From assembly GCA_039177555.1 (NCBI GenBank), contig JBCDFV010000042.1, positions 1-38,262 of the forward strand: a stretch of DNA of 38,262 bases, written 5' to 3'. A program made the position numbers and the translations under genes. Of this stretch, positions 1-9,400 are shown one piece after another (positions within the stretch are counted from its first letter, which is position 1; each line of letters starts with the position of its first letter). The notes under the pieces are model-generated. The model saw nothing but the letters and a program-made list of their open reading frames with translations, was not told the DNA's origin and made no database searches. This DNA comes from JANQGH01 sp039177555. GTDB lineage: Bacteria; Pseudomonadota; Alphaproteobacteria; DSM-16000; Inquilinaceae.

Positions 1-473
1 GCGTGTCGCTCTACGGCGAGGTCGACTACGCGCTGCCGTTCGATGGCGGTGTCAGGGGCGTCCAGGCCGTGGGCGGTATTCGGGTGAACCTGAACCCGCC
101 GCCGGTCCCGCCCCCGCCGGCCCCGGTGATCGCGCCGGTGGCGGAGACGGCGTTCATCGTGTTCTTCGATTGGGACCGGGCGGACCTGACGTCTGAGGCC
201 AACCTGGTGCTGGACGACGTGGTGGTGGTTGCCAACCAGACCGGCTACGCCTCGATCCGTCTGGACGGCTACACCGACCTGTCGGGTTCGGCAGCCTACA
301 ATCTGGGCCTGTCGGAACGCCGGGCGAACTCGGTGGCCAACGCCCTGATCGCCCGCGGCATCGCGCCGGACGAGATCGTCATCCGGGCCTTCGGTGAAGA
401 GAACCCGCTGGTGCCGACCCCGGACGGTGTCCGCGAGCCGCAGAACCGCCGGGTGGAGATCTTCCTGGGCTAA
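1..473 (+). CDS. 3' end of an OmpA-tailed autotransporter (array member 1, partial)
   Basis: The gene enters from the left edge; the visible frame begins at base 3 and gives 156 residues. It starts inside the last strands of a type V beta-barrel (SLYGEVDY, then GGIRVNLN), passes through a proline linker (PPPVPPPPAP) and ends in a complete OmpA-like domain of about 110 residues. That domain has GYTDLSG (Asp at visible residue 92) and LSERRA (second Arg at 107), spaced 15 residues apart like the Asp/Arg pair that binds diaminopimelate in OmpA-family proteins, and ends in NRRVEIFLG. Its DNA is nearly identical to the 3' ends of the four downstream paralogues, so it is a fifth array member. The passenger lies outside the window, so its length is unknown. 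Barrel and OmpA assignments are from recognised motifs; outer-membrane and peptidoglycan attachment is inferred from the families. Confidence 0.93.
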   Translation, partial: VSLYGEVDYALPFDGGVRGVQAVGGIRVNLNPPPVPPPPAPVIAPVAETAFIVFFDWDRADLTSEANLVLDDVVVVANQTGYASIRLDGYTDLSGSAAYNLGLSERRANSVANALIARGIAPDEIVIRAFGEENPLVPTPDGVREPQNRRVEIFLG

Positions 474-504
474 CCCGCTCGGGGCCACACCAACCAAGCC
501 TTCA

Positions 505-536
505 AGCGCCGGCCAGGTCAGCCCTAAGCCGGCGCT
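505..536 (+). terminator. Weak terminator-like hairpin after array member 1
   Basis: AGCGCCGGC (505-513) pairs perfectly with GCCGGCGCT (528-536) around a 14-base loop. No T-run follows (CTCGGTC), so it may be a decayed version of the good terminators after members 2 and 4, with which it shares the AAGCGCCGG arm. Confidence 0.35.
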
Positions 537-610
537 CTCGGTCAGAACGAATGAAACGCCAGATCGGCGTCGCGGGCACGCCATTTGGCCGCAAGCCATG
601 GCTGTGTATC

Positions 611-1126
611 ATGGATCTCGCGCCGAACTTCGGCGGCGACCGCCCCGCTCTATCGCCATTCGCGAGGTCCATTATCTTTCGCACCATTCTTGTCGCCTTC
701 GCCCTCTTCGGCGCCGCGCTGCCATCTCTTGCACGCGCGCAGACACCCGCCCTCGATCTGACTGGGGATTGGGTCATGCAAGCCGGCGAGGTCGGCCATT
801 GGGGCGGCGATCTGCGCGCCTTCGACGAGCGTGACGCGGTGGTTCTGGTGATCGAAGAGCAACTGGGCGGGATCTTCCGAGGCACGATCGTCTATGAGAA
901 CAACCCTGACGGCCCGGAATTCGAGGGCCGCATCGGCCTTGGCCACGTTCTGCCGGAACCGATCCTTGGCGTTGTCGACTGGGACGACCGAACCGTGTTC
1001 TGGGTCGACCATGACGACCAGACGATCCATCGCGGTCGGCTGGTCGACCAGAACAGGATGGAGGTGGTCGCGCTTGAGCCGGGCGAATTTGCCGTGGTCA
1101 ATCGAATGATCCTGGTGAGACGCTAA
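611..1126 (+). CDS. Small exported beta-rich protein of unknown function
   Basis: A 171-residue protein if the ATG at 611 is used; an in-frame ATG at 551 would add 20 residues without hydrophobic character, so 611 is preferred, though neither has a clear ribosome binding site. A basic stretch and hydrophobic core (TILVAFALFGAALPSLA) ending in ARA|Q look like a Sec signal peptide, so the mature protein probably reaches the periplasm or beyond. The mature part begins DLTGDW and alternates short polar and hydrophobic strands with conserved-looking Gly (GGIFRGT, GHVLPEP, HRGRL), as in small calycin-like beta-barrels, but I cannot name a family. It shares the strand of the surface-protein array and lies between members 1 and 2. 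A link to them is only positional. Confidence 0.65.
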   Translation: MDLAPNFGGDRPALSPFARSIIFRTILVAFALFGAALPSLARAQTPALDLTGDWVMQAGEVGHWGGDLRAFDERDAVVLVIEEQLGGIFRGTIVYENNPDGPEFEGRIGLGHVLPEPILGVVDWDDRTVFWVDHDDQTIHRGRLVDQNRMEVVALEPGEFAVVNRMILVRR

Positions 1127-1224
1127 CCGCCCGCGAGGGCCGCACGTCGACGCGACCTGGTCTTTTGGCGTTTGGTCCGCATTGCCAGAGTATCAAGACC
1201 GTTCCCCTCTCAATAACAAATGTC

Positions 1225-1307
1225 GCTGCCGGCCGTGAAAACGGCTCGCGGGACTACCCGCCACCACCTATGATTTCACGACCCGTTGGTCGTACGCCCT
1301 TGGCGGC
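1225..1307 (+). promoter_or_regulatory. Structured leader of array member 2: possible four-way RNA junction
   Basis: An outer stem GCTGCC (1225-1230) with GGCGGC (1302-1307, one G.U) encloses three consecutive hairpins with four-base loops: GCCGT-GAAA-ACGGC (1232-1245), GCGGG-ACTA-CCCGC (1248-1261) and ACGACC-CGTT-GGTCGT (1278-1293). The first loop is a GNRA tetraloop. A Shine-Dalgarno-like CGGAGG (1318-1323) and the ATG at 1335 follow. GC-rich DNA makes short stems easily; three in a row inside a closing stem is notable but unproven. Confidence 0.35.
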
Positions 1308-1334
1308 CATGTCGATTCGGAGGCCATCAGCACC

Positions 1335-4300
1335 ATGTCCGTTCCACTGTCCCTCACCAAGACCGTTCGCGCCCGCCTTGTTCTCAGCACCGCCCTCGCC
1401 GGGGCGGTTTTTGCCAGCTATGGCGGCCGCCCGGCCCATGCCGGTACCTGCATCCAGGACCCCCCGGGCTCCGGCATTGTCATCTGCTCCGGCACTGCCA
1501 TTCCCGGCGACACGACCCAGAACCTGTCGGGCGATCAGGTCACCGCGACCACGGAGCCGGGCTTCGGCATCACCACGGCGGCGGGCACCGCGCTGGAGAT
1601 AACCAGCAACCAGGGCCAAAGCTTCATCGACGCCAATTCCTCCGCGATCGAGGGCAAGACGATCGGTATTAAGGCGGAAAATGACGGCACGGGCGACATC
1701 ACCATTGAAACGACCGGCGCGGTCGTCGGTGTTACCGATGACGGCATCCAGGCCTACAACATCAATGGCGAGAACCTGACGATCTCGGCCGCCAGCGTCA
1801 GCGGTGGCGACGACGGCATCTACGCCAAGAACAGCGGTACGGGCAGCCTCTCCATCACAGCAACGGGCGCCGTGACCGGCAGCGGCGGCAACGGCATCGA
1901 CGCGCGCAATTACGGCACAGATCTGACCATCAACGCTGCCGGCGTCAGCGGCTACACCGACGCGGTCTACGCCAAGAACAACGGCACAGGCGCGCTGTCC
2001 ATCACCGCCTCGGGCCCGCTGACCAGCACCACGCGCGACGGCATCTCGGCCCGCAACGCGTCCGCCAATGGCACGGATCTGGCCATCGATGTCGCGGACA
2101 TCACGGCCGACAACAACGGCATCTACGCCAAGAATTATGGCCAGGGCTCGCTGAGCATTTCGGCGGGCGCGGTCAGCGCCGGTGCGGACGGGATCTTTGC
2201 GAGGAACAATGGCACCGGCGCGCTGAGCATCACCGCGAACGGCCCGGCCAGCGGGACCGACCAGGTCGGGATTTACGGCAAGAATTACGGAACCGATCTA
2301 ACCATCGAAGCGACGGATGTCAGCGGCGGTACCTACGGCATAGCCGCCGTGAACGAAGGCACCGGCGGTTTGACGATCATCGCGACCGGTACGGTAACCG
2401 GGATGTCCAATGACGGGATCTCCGCCGATCAGTCCAACGCCGAAGCGACAGGCGACCTGACCGTGATCGCGAACACTGTCTATGGCGGGCCCAAGGGGAT
2501 CGACGTCCGAAACCTTGGCAAGGGGTCGCTGATCGTTGAAGCCAGCGGCACTGTCTCGGCTGTGAGCAGCGACGGAATCTCCGCCGTCAGTGGCGACGAT
2601 AGCGCAGACCTGACCGTATCTGCCGCCACCATCAATTCCTACTTTGAGGGTGTTGATGCGAGCCACAGCGGAACCGGCGCGCTGAGCATCACGGTAACCG
2701 GGCCGATCACGACCGGAAATGGCGACGGCATATTCGCGTCAAGCAGTGGCATCGATATGACCATTCACACCGCCGCGGTTTCAAGCGGATCGAATGAGGG
2801 CATTCAGGCCATCAACTTTGGTTCCGGTGCGCTATCGATCACGGCCACAGGCCACGTCCACGCCGGCGACACCGGCATCGTGGCTCAGAACCGTGAGGAA
2901 GACAGTACGAGCCTGACCATTTCGGCAACGTCGGTCTTCGGCGTCGATCGCGGGATCGTCGCGGAAAATGACGGCTCTGGAGACCTAACCATCTTTACGA
3001 CCGGCATGATTGGTACCACCGGTGTCATGGGCGACGGGATGTATGCCAGGAACGCCAATGCCGGCGCGCTGTCCATCACGGCGCTGGACACGGTATCTTC
3101 ACTCACCCAGACCGGAATCTTTGCCTTGAACGAGACCGGTACCTCGAACCTGACGATTTCAGCGGCCAGCGTCAGCGGAAAATACAACGGCATTGCCGCC
3201 GAAAACCAGGGCACCGGATCGATCACGATCACCACCACCGGCGATGTCACCGCAAGCGGTGATACTTCCGTCGGCATCGACGTACTCAATGCCGGCGACG
3301 GGCCGGTCTCGATTACGACAGGCATGGGCACGACGGTCAGCGGCGGCAATAACGGCATCGACGTTGAAACCGAGACCAGCGATGTCCTGCTGCAAATCGC
3401 CTCGACCGTCATCGGCGGCGACGGAGTGGCCATCGACGCCATCTTTGTCGGCGGCGACACACGGCTGGAGCTGCAGCCGGGCTATGGCTTCGACGATGAT
3501 TTCGTCCGCGCCAATGGCGAGGACGAGCGTGACAACCGGCTGGTGCTGGGCGGGCCGGCCGGCGAGGCGACGTTCGATCTCGCGACCTTGGACGATGGCG
3601 ACGACACGCCCCAGGGGCCGGAGCAGTTCTTCGGCTTCCAACCGATCTTCCTGAAGGAGGATGCGTCGAACTTCCTCTTGACCGGCACCAATGCCCTGCC
3701 CTTTGAAGAGGCCTCCGTCATGGGCGGTGTGCTGGCCCTGGACGGGGCCGATATCGTTCTGGCCGACGGCGTGCCCTTCATGATCGGGCCGGACGGCGCC
3801 CTGGCCGCGATCGGCGAACAGACGCTCACCGGCGACGTTATCAATCAGGGCACGATCCTCTTGGCCAACAACGGCTTCGACCCGATCGCCGGGCTGGACG
3901 GCACCGACGACGTGCTGACCATCGAGGGCGACTACACCGCCGGCAGCGCGCTTTACCTGAACACTTTCCTGAATGACGGCAAGGAGGACATCACCGACCT
4001 CCTGATCGTCGAGGGCGACACCTCGGGCGAGACGGAGGTCTTCGTCACCAACACCGGCGGGCCGGGCGGCATCACCGGCGGTGGGCCGACCGACGGCATC
4101 CTGGTGGTTGAGGTCGGCGGCGCTTCGGACGGCAGCTTCGTGCTGGGCGACGAGGTCATCGCCGGGGTCTTCGAATATGATCTGCGCCAGGCGGACGGCC
4201 AGAACTGGTACCTGCAGTTCGAGGACTATATCGACCTGGCGTATGTCTATGAGAGCCTGCCGAGCGCGATCCAGACCATTGGCCTGGCGCTCGCCGGTCA

Positions 4301-5585
4301 GCTTGTCGAGCGGGTCGGCGTGCGGTCCGGCGCGCCGAGCCCGCTGACGACCGCTTCGGGCGCCCCGCTGCCGGGCGGCGGTCCGGTGACCTCGGCCCTG
4401 TGGCTGCGGGGCGTGGGCCAGTGGCTGGAGAGCGAGGGCGACCTCGACAGCACCACGGGGGCCAGCTTCGACCAGACCACCGGCTTCGTGCAGGGCGGCG
4501 GCGAGGTCGTGGTCGCCGAGAGCGCCAGCGGCCGGCTGTTGATCGGCGCCTTGGCCCATTGGGGCACCAGCTCGGTCGATGTGGATGACGCGGCCGGTCG
4601 CGAGCGGGGCAGCAGCGACATCGACTTCTATGGCGGCGGCCTGACCGCGACCTGGTATGGGGCGGGTGGTCTCTATGTCGACGGGCTGGTTCAGTACACG
4701 GCCTACGACATCGACCTCTCGACCACCTCGCGCTTTTCCTCCACCAGCACGGACGGGGACGGCTTCACGGTCTCCGGCGAGGTCGGCTATCGCATTCCGA
4801 TCAGCCCGACGGCGTCCCTGGTGCCGCAGGCGCAACTGACCTGGCAGTCGATCGACTTCGACGATTTCGTCGACCCGGACGGGATCCGGGTCAGCCTGCA
4901 GGACGGCGACAGCCTGGTCGGCCGGCTGGGCCTGGCGGCGGAAGGCAACTGGGCGGCGGGCGATACGCTGGTCACCGGCTATGCCGAGGCCAACCTGCTG
5001 CACGAGTTCCTGGGCGACAATACGGTGCTGGCCTCCGGCACGGCGCTGAGCCAGGACCTGGGCGGCACGTCGGTGGAGTTCGGGGTGGGCACGACGGTGG
5101 CGTTCAACGAGACCCTGTCGCTCTATGGCGAGGTCGACTACACGATCCCGTTCGACAATGGGGTGGAGGGATTGCAGGCGGTGGCCGGCCTGCGCTGGAG
5201 CTTCGCACCCCCGCCACCGCCGCCCCCGCCGGCGCCGGTGATCGAGCCGGTGGCGGAGACCGCGTTCATCGTGTTCTTCGATTGGGACCGGGCGGACCTG
5301 ACGTCTGAGGCCAACCTGGTCCTGGACGACGTGGTGGTGGTGGCCAACCAGTCCGGCTACGCCGCGATCCGTCTGGACGGCTACACCGACCTGTCGGGCA
5401 GCGCGGCCTACAACCTCGGCCTGTCGGAGCGTCGGGCGAACTCCGTCGCCAACGGCCTGATCGCCCGCGGCATCGCGCCGGACGAGGTCGTGATCCGGGC
5501 TTTTGGCGAAGAGAACCCGCTGGTCCCGACCCCGGACGGCGTCCGCGAGCCGCAGAACCGACGGGTGGAGATCTTCCTGGGCTAA
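1335..5585 (+). CDS. OmpA-tailed autotransporter with beta-helix passenger (array member 2, 1416 aa)
   Basis: Predicted outer-membrane surface protein. Residues 1-36 form a signal peptide (SYGGRPAHA|G). The mature start has Cys-x11-Cys (GTC...ICSG); I see no other cysteine. Residues of about 45-700 are Gly/Ser/Thr-rich beta-helix-type units such as LTISAASVSGG, GIYAKN and ALSITATG. A different stretch follows (TRLELQPGYGF..., 700-850), then an autochaperone-like region (VLTIEGDYTAGSALYL to WYLQF, about 855-965), a type V barrel (about 970-1291) ending GLRWSF, a poly-proline linker, and an OmpA-like domain (1306-1416) with D1352 and R1367. The barrel's last strand ends in the classic aromatic beta-signal, unlike the other members. 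The start is the ATG after CGGAGG at 1318-1323 and matches the paralogues' N-termini. Function is unknown; surface display anchored to peptidoglycan is inferred from the domains. Confidence 0.92.
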   Translation: MSVPLSLTKTVRARLVLSTALAGAVFASYGGRPAHAGTCIQDPPGSGIVICSGTAIPGDTTQNLSGDQVTATTEPGFGITTAAGTALEITSNQGQSFIDANSSAIEGKTIGIKAENDGTGDITIETTGAVVGVTDDGIQAYNINGENLTISAASVSGGDDGIYAKNSGTGSLSITATGAVTGSGGNGIDARNYGTDLTINAAGVSGYTDAVYAKNNGTGALSITASGPLTSTTRDGISARNASANGTDLAIDVADITADNNGIYAKNYGQGSLSISAGAVSAGADGIFARNNGTGALSITANGPASGTDQVGIYGKNYGTDLTIEATDVSGGTYGIAAVNEGTGGLTIIATGTVTGMSNDGISADQSNAEATGDLTVIANTVYGGPKGIDVRNLGKGSLIVEASGTVSAVSSDGISAVSGDDSADLTVSAATINSYFEGVDASHSGTGALSITVTGPITTGNGDGIFASSSGIDMTIHTAAVSSGSNEGIQAINFGSGALSITATGHVHAGDTGIVAQNREEDSTSLTISATSVFGVDRGIVAENDGSGDLTIFTTGMIGTTGVMGDGMYARNANAGALSITALDTVSSLTQTGIFALNETGTSNLTISAASVSGKYNGIAAENQGTGSITITTTGDVTASGDTSVGIDVLNAGDGPVSITTGMGTTVSGGNNGIDVETETSDVLLQIASTVIGGDGVAIDAIFVGGDTRLELQPGYGFDDDFVRANGEDERDNRLVLGGPAGEATFDLATLDDGDDTPQGPEQFFGFQPIFLKEDASNFLLTGTNALPFEEASVMGGVLALDGADIVLADGVPFMIGPDGALAAIGEQTLTGDVINQGTILLANNGFDPIAGLDGTDDVLTIEGDYTAGSALYLNTFLNDGKEDITDLLIVEGDTSGETEVFVTNTGGPGGITGGGPTDGILVVEVGGASDGSFVLGDEVIAGVFEYDLRQADGQNWYLQFEDYIDLAYVYESLPSAIQTIGLALAGQLVERVGVRSGAPSPLTTASGAPLPGGGPVTSALWLRGVGQWLESEGDLDSTTGASFDQTTGFVQGGGEVVVAESASGRLLIGALAHWGTSSVDVDDAAGRERGSSDIDFYGGGLTATWYGAGGLYVDGLVQYTAYDIDLSTTSRFSSTSTDGDGFTVSGEVGYRIPISPTASLVPQAQLTWQSIDFDDFVDPDGIRVSLQDGDSLVGRLGLAAEGNWAAGDTLVTGYAEANLLHEFLGDNTVLASGTALSQDLGGTSVEFGVGTTVAFNETLSLYGEVDYTIPFDNGVEGLQAVAGLRWSFAPPPPPPPPAPVIEPVAETAFIVFFDWDRADLTSEANLVLDDVVVVANQSGYAAIRLDGYTDLSGSAAYNLGLSERRANSVANGLIARGIAPDEVVIRAFGEENPLVPTPDGVREPQNRRVEIFLG

Positions 5586-5615
5586 CCCGCTCGGGGCCAC
5601 ACCAACCAAGCCTTC

Positions 5616-5653
5616 AAGCGCCGGTCTGGTTCAGCACCAGGCCGGCGCTTTTT
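5616..5653 (+). terminator. Intrinsic terminator after array member 2
   Basis: The arms AAGCGCCGGTCTGGT (5616-5630) and ACCAGGCCGGCGCTT (5636-5650) form a 15-bp stem with one G.U pair and a five-base loop, followed by TTT. It begins 31 bases after the stop codon, so member 2 is probably transcribed separately from member 3. Confidence 0.85.
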
Positions 5654-6460
5654 CAATCTCGGCGATGTGCTCGGCACCGGCCGCGGCAAGTCCATCGCGG
5701 TTCGGGCACGGAGTTTGGCGCTGCACTGCCGCCAGCCCATCCGGCCAGAACTTGCGCACTTACAATTGAAAATACCCATCCGGCGAGCGCCGGACGCGCT
5801 GCCGAACCTCATTGTCGGTCAATAAGCAGATCAAAGATCAATAAAAGCAAACAGGGCGGGTATATGCCCCTATTATGCCAATATTTTGCCGAAATTCAGC
5901 GACCTGAAGATCGGATTTCCACCTATCCAACTTGGAAAATTGAACCATTTATTATCAATAAGATAGATCGATCATTGGCTAGTATGCGCGGCCAAATCAG
6001 CGATGGCTCAAGACAGAATGCGCGTTATTAATCGATCACATTACGGCACTCTCTAATAGGCGCTTACAATCAGCCCCATATACGCGAGTATACAATTAGA
6101 TATGGGCTAATACGAGAGTTTTTGCTTTACCCGCCTTGGAACGATGCATACGGTTGAGGACCTGTCCGAGTTTCATCGTGCGATTGTGCGCAAGGGGACG
6201 TCGAGGTTTGGGCAGAGCCGTGGACGATCGCAATCGTCAGCAAGTGACGGCGAGCGCATGACCGGTGTAGTGCCCCCTTCCCCGTTCGAAGGGCCCGCAC
6301 CGGGCAATAGCAAGAAGGCCGACAAACGGCCGCGAATAGAACGAGCCGTTTGCGATGGGGTGCAGGCGCCACGTCACCTCGGGTTGGGCGGCTTCCGGTT
6401 TGGAGGAAGCAGCGGCCGGCATGCCGACCGGTCCAACAAGGTCCAACAAGGGGTCCCACG
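5654..6460 (+). other. AT-rich intergenic region and long leader of array member 3
   Basis: About 800 bases without a convincing gene. From about 5815 to 6135 the sequence is clearly AT-rich, in contrast to both flanks, and is the likely promoter zone, though I cannot fix -35/-10 boxes. It contains a bulged inverted repeat, AGCCCCATAT (6072-6081) with ATATGGGCT (6100-6108). The GC-rich leader that follows holds CCGGTG (6262-6267) with CACCGG (6298-6303) enclosing CCCTT (6275-6279) with AAGGG (6289-6293); CAAACGGC (6323-6330) with GCCGTTTG (6345-6352); and GCTTCC (6391-6396) with GGAAGC (6405-6410). A ten-base unit GTCCAACAAG is tandemly doubled at 6431-6450, directly before the start, and contributes the ribosome binding site. 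Confidence 0.5.
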
Positions 6461-9400
6461 ATGTCGAAGCCGAAATCCCTGCGCGCGCGTCTCACGCTGA
6501 CCACGGCCATGGCCGGCGCCCTGCTGATCAGCTATGGCGGTCGCGCAAGTTACGCGGGCTCGTGCCCGCCGGTCGGCGGTGGCGCCTATTTCTGCTCAGG
6601 CGGCGCGGTGCCCGGCGAGGCCGGCGTGTCGATCGACTATGGCGGGCCGGTGACGGTGACCACCTCCGGCGCGCCGCCGGCCGGCTTTGGCATCGACACC
6701 ACCGGCACGGGCGATACTGCGATCTCGATCAAGGCCGATGGCGGCCTAACCTTCGACGACACCAACACCTATGGCTCGATCATCACGGGCGACGATGACG
6801 GCCTTTACGCCAAGAACGAAAATGGCGGCGCGCTGGCGATCACGACCAAGGGTCCGCTTACCGGCCTTGCCGGAGACGGCATCGAGGCATCGAACGACGC
6901 CGACGGCACCAGCCTGACGATCTCGGCCGCTGCGGTGAGCGGCGGAGCGCACGGCATTCTGGCCGGGAATCAGGGCACGGGCGACCTGACGATCACGGCC
7001 GTCGGCCCGGTCACGGCTAGCGACGCCCAAGGCATTGAGGCCAGGATTTCCAATGTCGCCAACGGCGGCGATCTCACTATCACCACCAACGGCGTCAATG
7101 CGGGGTCATCGGCCATCGACGCGGTCCATGACGGCACGGGCTCGATCGAGATCACGGCCAACGGCACGGTGAATGCTGGCGTCGGCAACACTTCGAGCGG
7201 CGTTGGGATCATCGCCGTGATCGGGAACGACGGCAGCACTGGCGATATCACGGTTTCGGCCGACGACGTGACTGGCAAACAGGCCGGAATCGAGGCTCGA
7301 AACCAAGGTACCGGGTCGATTACGGTTACGGCGGACGGACTGGTCACCTCAACAAACGTGAGCGCCGCCGGCATCAGAGCCGAAAATTTCAGAGACGGCG
7401 ATATCACCATCTCGGCCGCCGCCGTGGACGGTGGCAGGGTTGGGATCCTTGCATCGAACCGAGGCGACGGGTCAATCTATGTCACCGCCACGGGCACGGT
7501 CACGGGCCGTGCCGGTGACGGCATTCTCGCCGCCGATCCTGCCGGAAGTAACGGCCTCAATGTTAGAGTCGTGGCGGCCGACGTCCGTGGCGGTCTCGGT
7601 GGGATCGTCGCGCAAAATATCGGCACCGGCTTCCTGTCGGTCACCGCCGGCAACGTCACCGGCGAACAGCGTGATGGGATCAGAGGAAGTTTGGTCAACG
7701 GTACCGACGCGACAATCTCAGCCGGCAATGTCAGCGCCGGACGCACCGGAATTGTTGCATCAAACACGGGCTCGGGCATCCTGTCCATCACCGCCGCCAA
7801 CGTCACCGGCGGACTTGGCGGTAATGGGGACGGCATCTTGGCCCGCCTTGGGTCCGATGGCGACACCCTCACCATCTCGGCAGCCGCCGTGGGCGGAGCC
7901 GGCAGTGGCATAAACGCCGTCAGCGAGGGCACCGGCGCGCTGTCCATCACGACGTCTGGTCTGGTCTCCGCCGCATCCGCCGACGGCATCTTCGCCAAGA
8001 TCGACAACCCGGCCAGCACGGCCGACCTGACGGTTTCGACCGCCGGGGTCACGGGCGCCGTGAATGGCATCTTGGCCGATCATCAGGGCCTGGGCGACAT
8101 CATCATCTCCGCCAGCGGACCGGTGGAGGGGACCACCAATGACGGCATCACGATCGTCAACACGGCCGCCGGCGGCGCGGTCACCATCGAGGCGGACGCG
8201 GTTGTCGGCGGCAGGTCCGGCATCCGCGCCGAACATGAGGGCACCGGCGCCCTGTCGATCACGGCCGACGGCACTGTCACCGGCGGTACTTCGGAAGGCA
8301 TCTTCGCCAAGATCAACAATGCCGCCAGCGGCGCCGATCTGACGATTTCGGCCATGGGCGTGAGCGGCGGGACGGACGGAATCGACGCCAAAAATCTCGG
8401 CAGCGGCAGTGTCGTCGTCACGACCTCGGGCCCGGTGACGGCTAACGGCGATGGCTATGGCATCCGGGTTGGCAATTTCGCCGGTGGCGACGTTTCGATC
8501 TCGGCAGCCGACACCGTAACGGCCCCCGGCACCGGGATCGCCGGCCGCAATTACGGACCGATGGCCGGCAACGTCACCATCACGGCAGCCGGCGTCACCG
8601 GCCGTACCGGCATCGTCGCCAGCACGCAGGGTACGGGGTCGGTATTGGTTACCGCGACCGGCACCGTGATGGGGACCGCGGAGTCTGGGGGCGGCATCAA
8701 CGCTCTCAACACGGGCGGCACCAATATCGAGATTTCGACCGAGGATGTCATCGGCGGTGCCAGAGGGATCAGCGCGCGCAACACCGGGATCGGGTTGACG
8801 ATCATCGATGCCAATGGCACCGTCACCGGCCTGGGCGATATCGGTATCTACGGCTACAACGGGGCCGGCGGCGGCGACATCACCGTCTCGGCCATGGATG
8901 TCGATGGCGGCAATTTCGGCATCCTCGCGCGCAGCCAGGCCGACGGCTCTATTTCCGTTACCGCCTCCGGCGACGTGACAGGCGCGTTTTCTGACGGCAT
9001 CCGCGCCGACGCCGCCTCGCTCAACGCCACACAGGTCACGGTCGCCGCACAATCGGTCTTTGGCGCGCAGAGGGGCATCGACGCGCGCAACAATGGCACC
9101 GACCATTTGGAGGTCGTCGCCGAAGGCACGGTGACCGGTGGGCAAAACGAGGGCATCCGCGCCCGCATCACCAATACCGACAGCGGCGGGGATCTGACCG
9201 TCTCGGCCGCCAGCGTCAGCGGCGGCACCTACGGCATCTTTGCAGAAAACCAAGGCAGCGGCGATTTCCGCATCAGCGCCAGTGGCACGGTTGCGGGCAC
9301 GGAGAGAGACGGCATTCGGGCCATCAACTCCGCCAACGGTGCCGGGTTGACGATTTCGGCCGCCGGGGTCGTTGGCGGCGATTATGGCATCTTTGCCAGC

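Noticed and set aside
1680..3400. Regularly spaced short repeats that might suggest a CRISPR array
   Set aside because: They are degenerate, lie in frame and encode beta-helix units with a periodicity of roughly 75 to 80 bases; there are no unique spacers between identical repeats and no cas genes.
3159..5609. Long minus-strand open frame (816 codons) opposite member 2, with similar ones at 7760-9406, 12872-14134 and 25513-26976
   Set aside because: They are antisense shadows of very GC-rich coding DNA: Arg/Gln/Asp/His-rich translations with no domain, no ribosome binding site, and full overlap with clearly coding genes.
5830..6130. AT-rich island as an inserted mobile element
   Set aside because: No transposase fragment, terminal inverted repeats or target-site duplication could be seen; a promoter zone explains it more simply.
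6350..6460. Upstream extension of member 3 to ATG 6350 (and likewise 18292 for member 5)
   Set aside because: The extensions are Arg/Pro-rich, run through potential leader stems and would bury the signal peptide; the conserved M-[SN]-KPKSLRARLTL start has a ribosome binding site.
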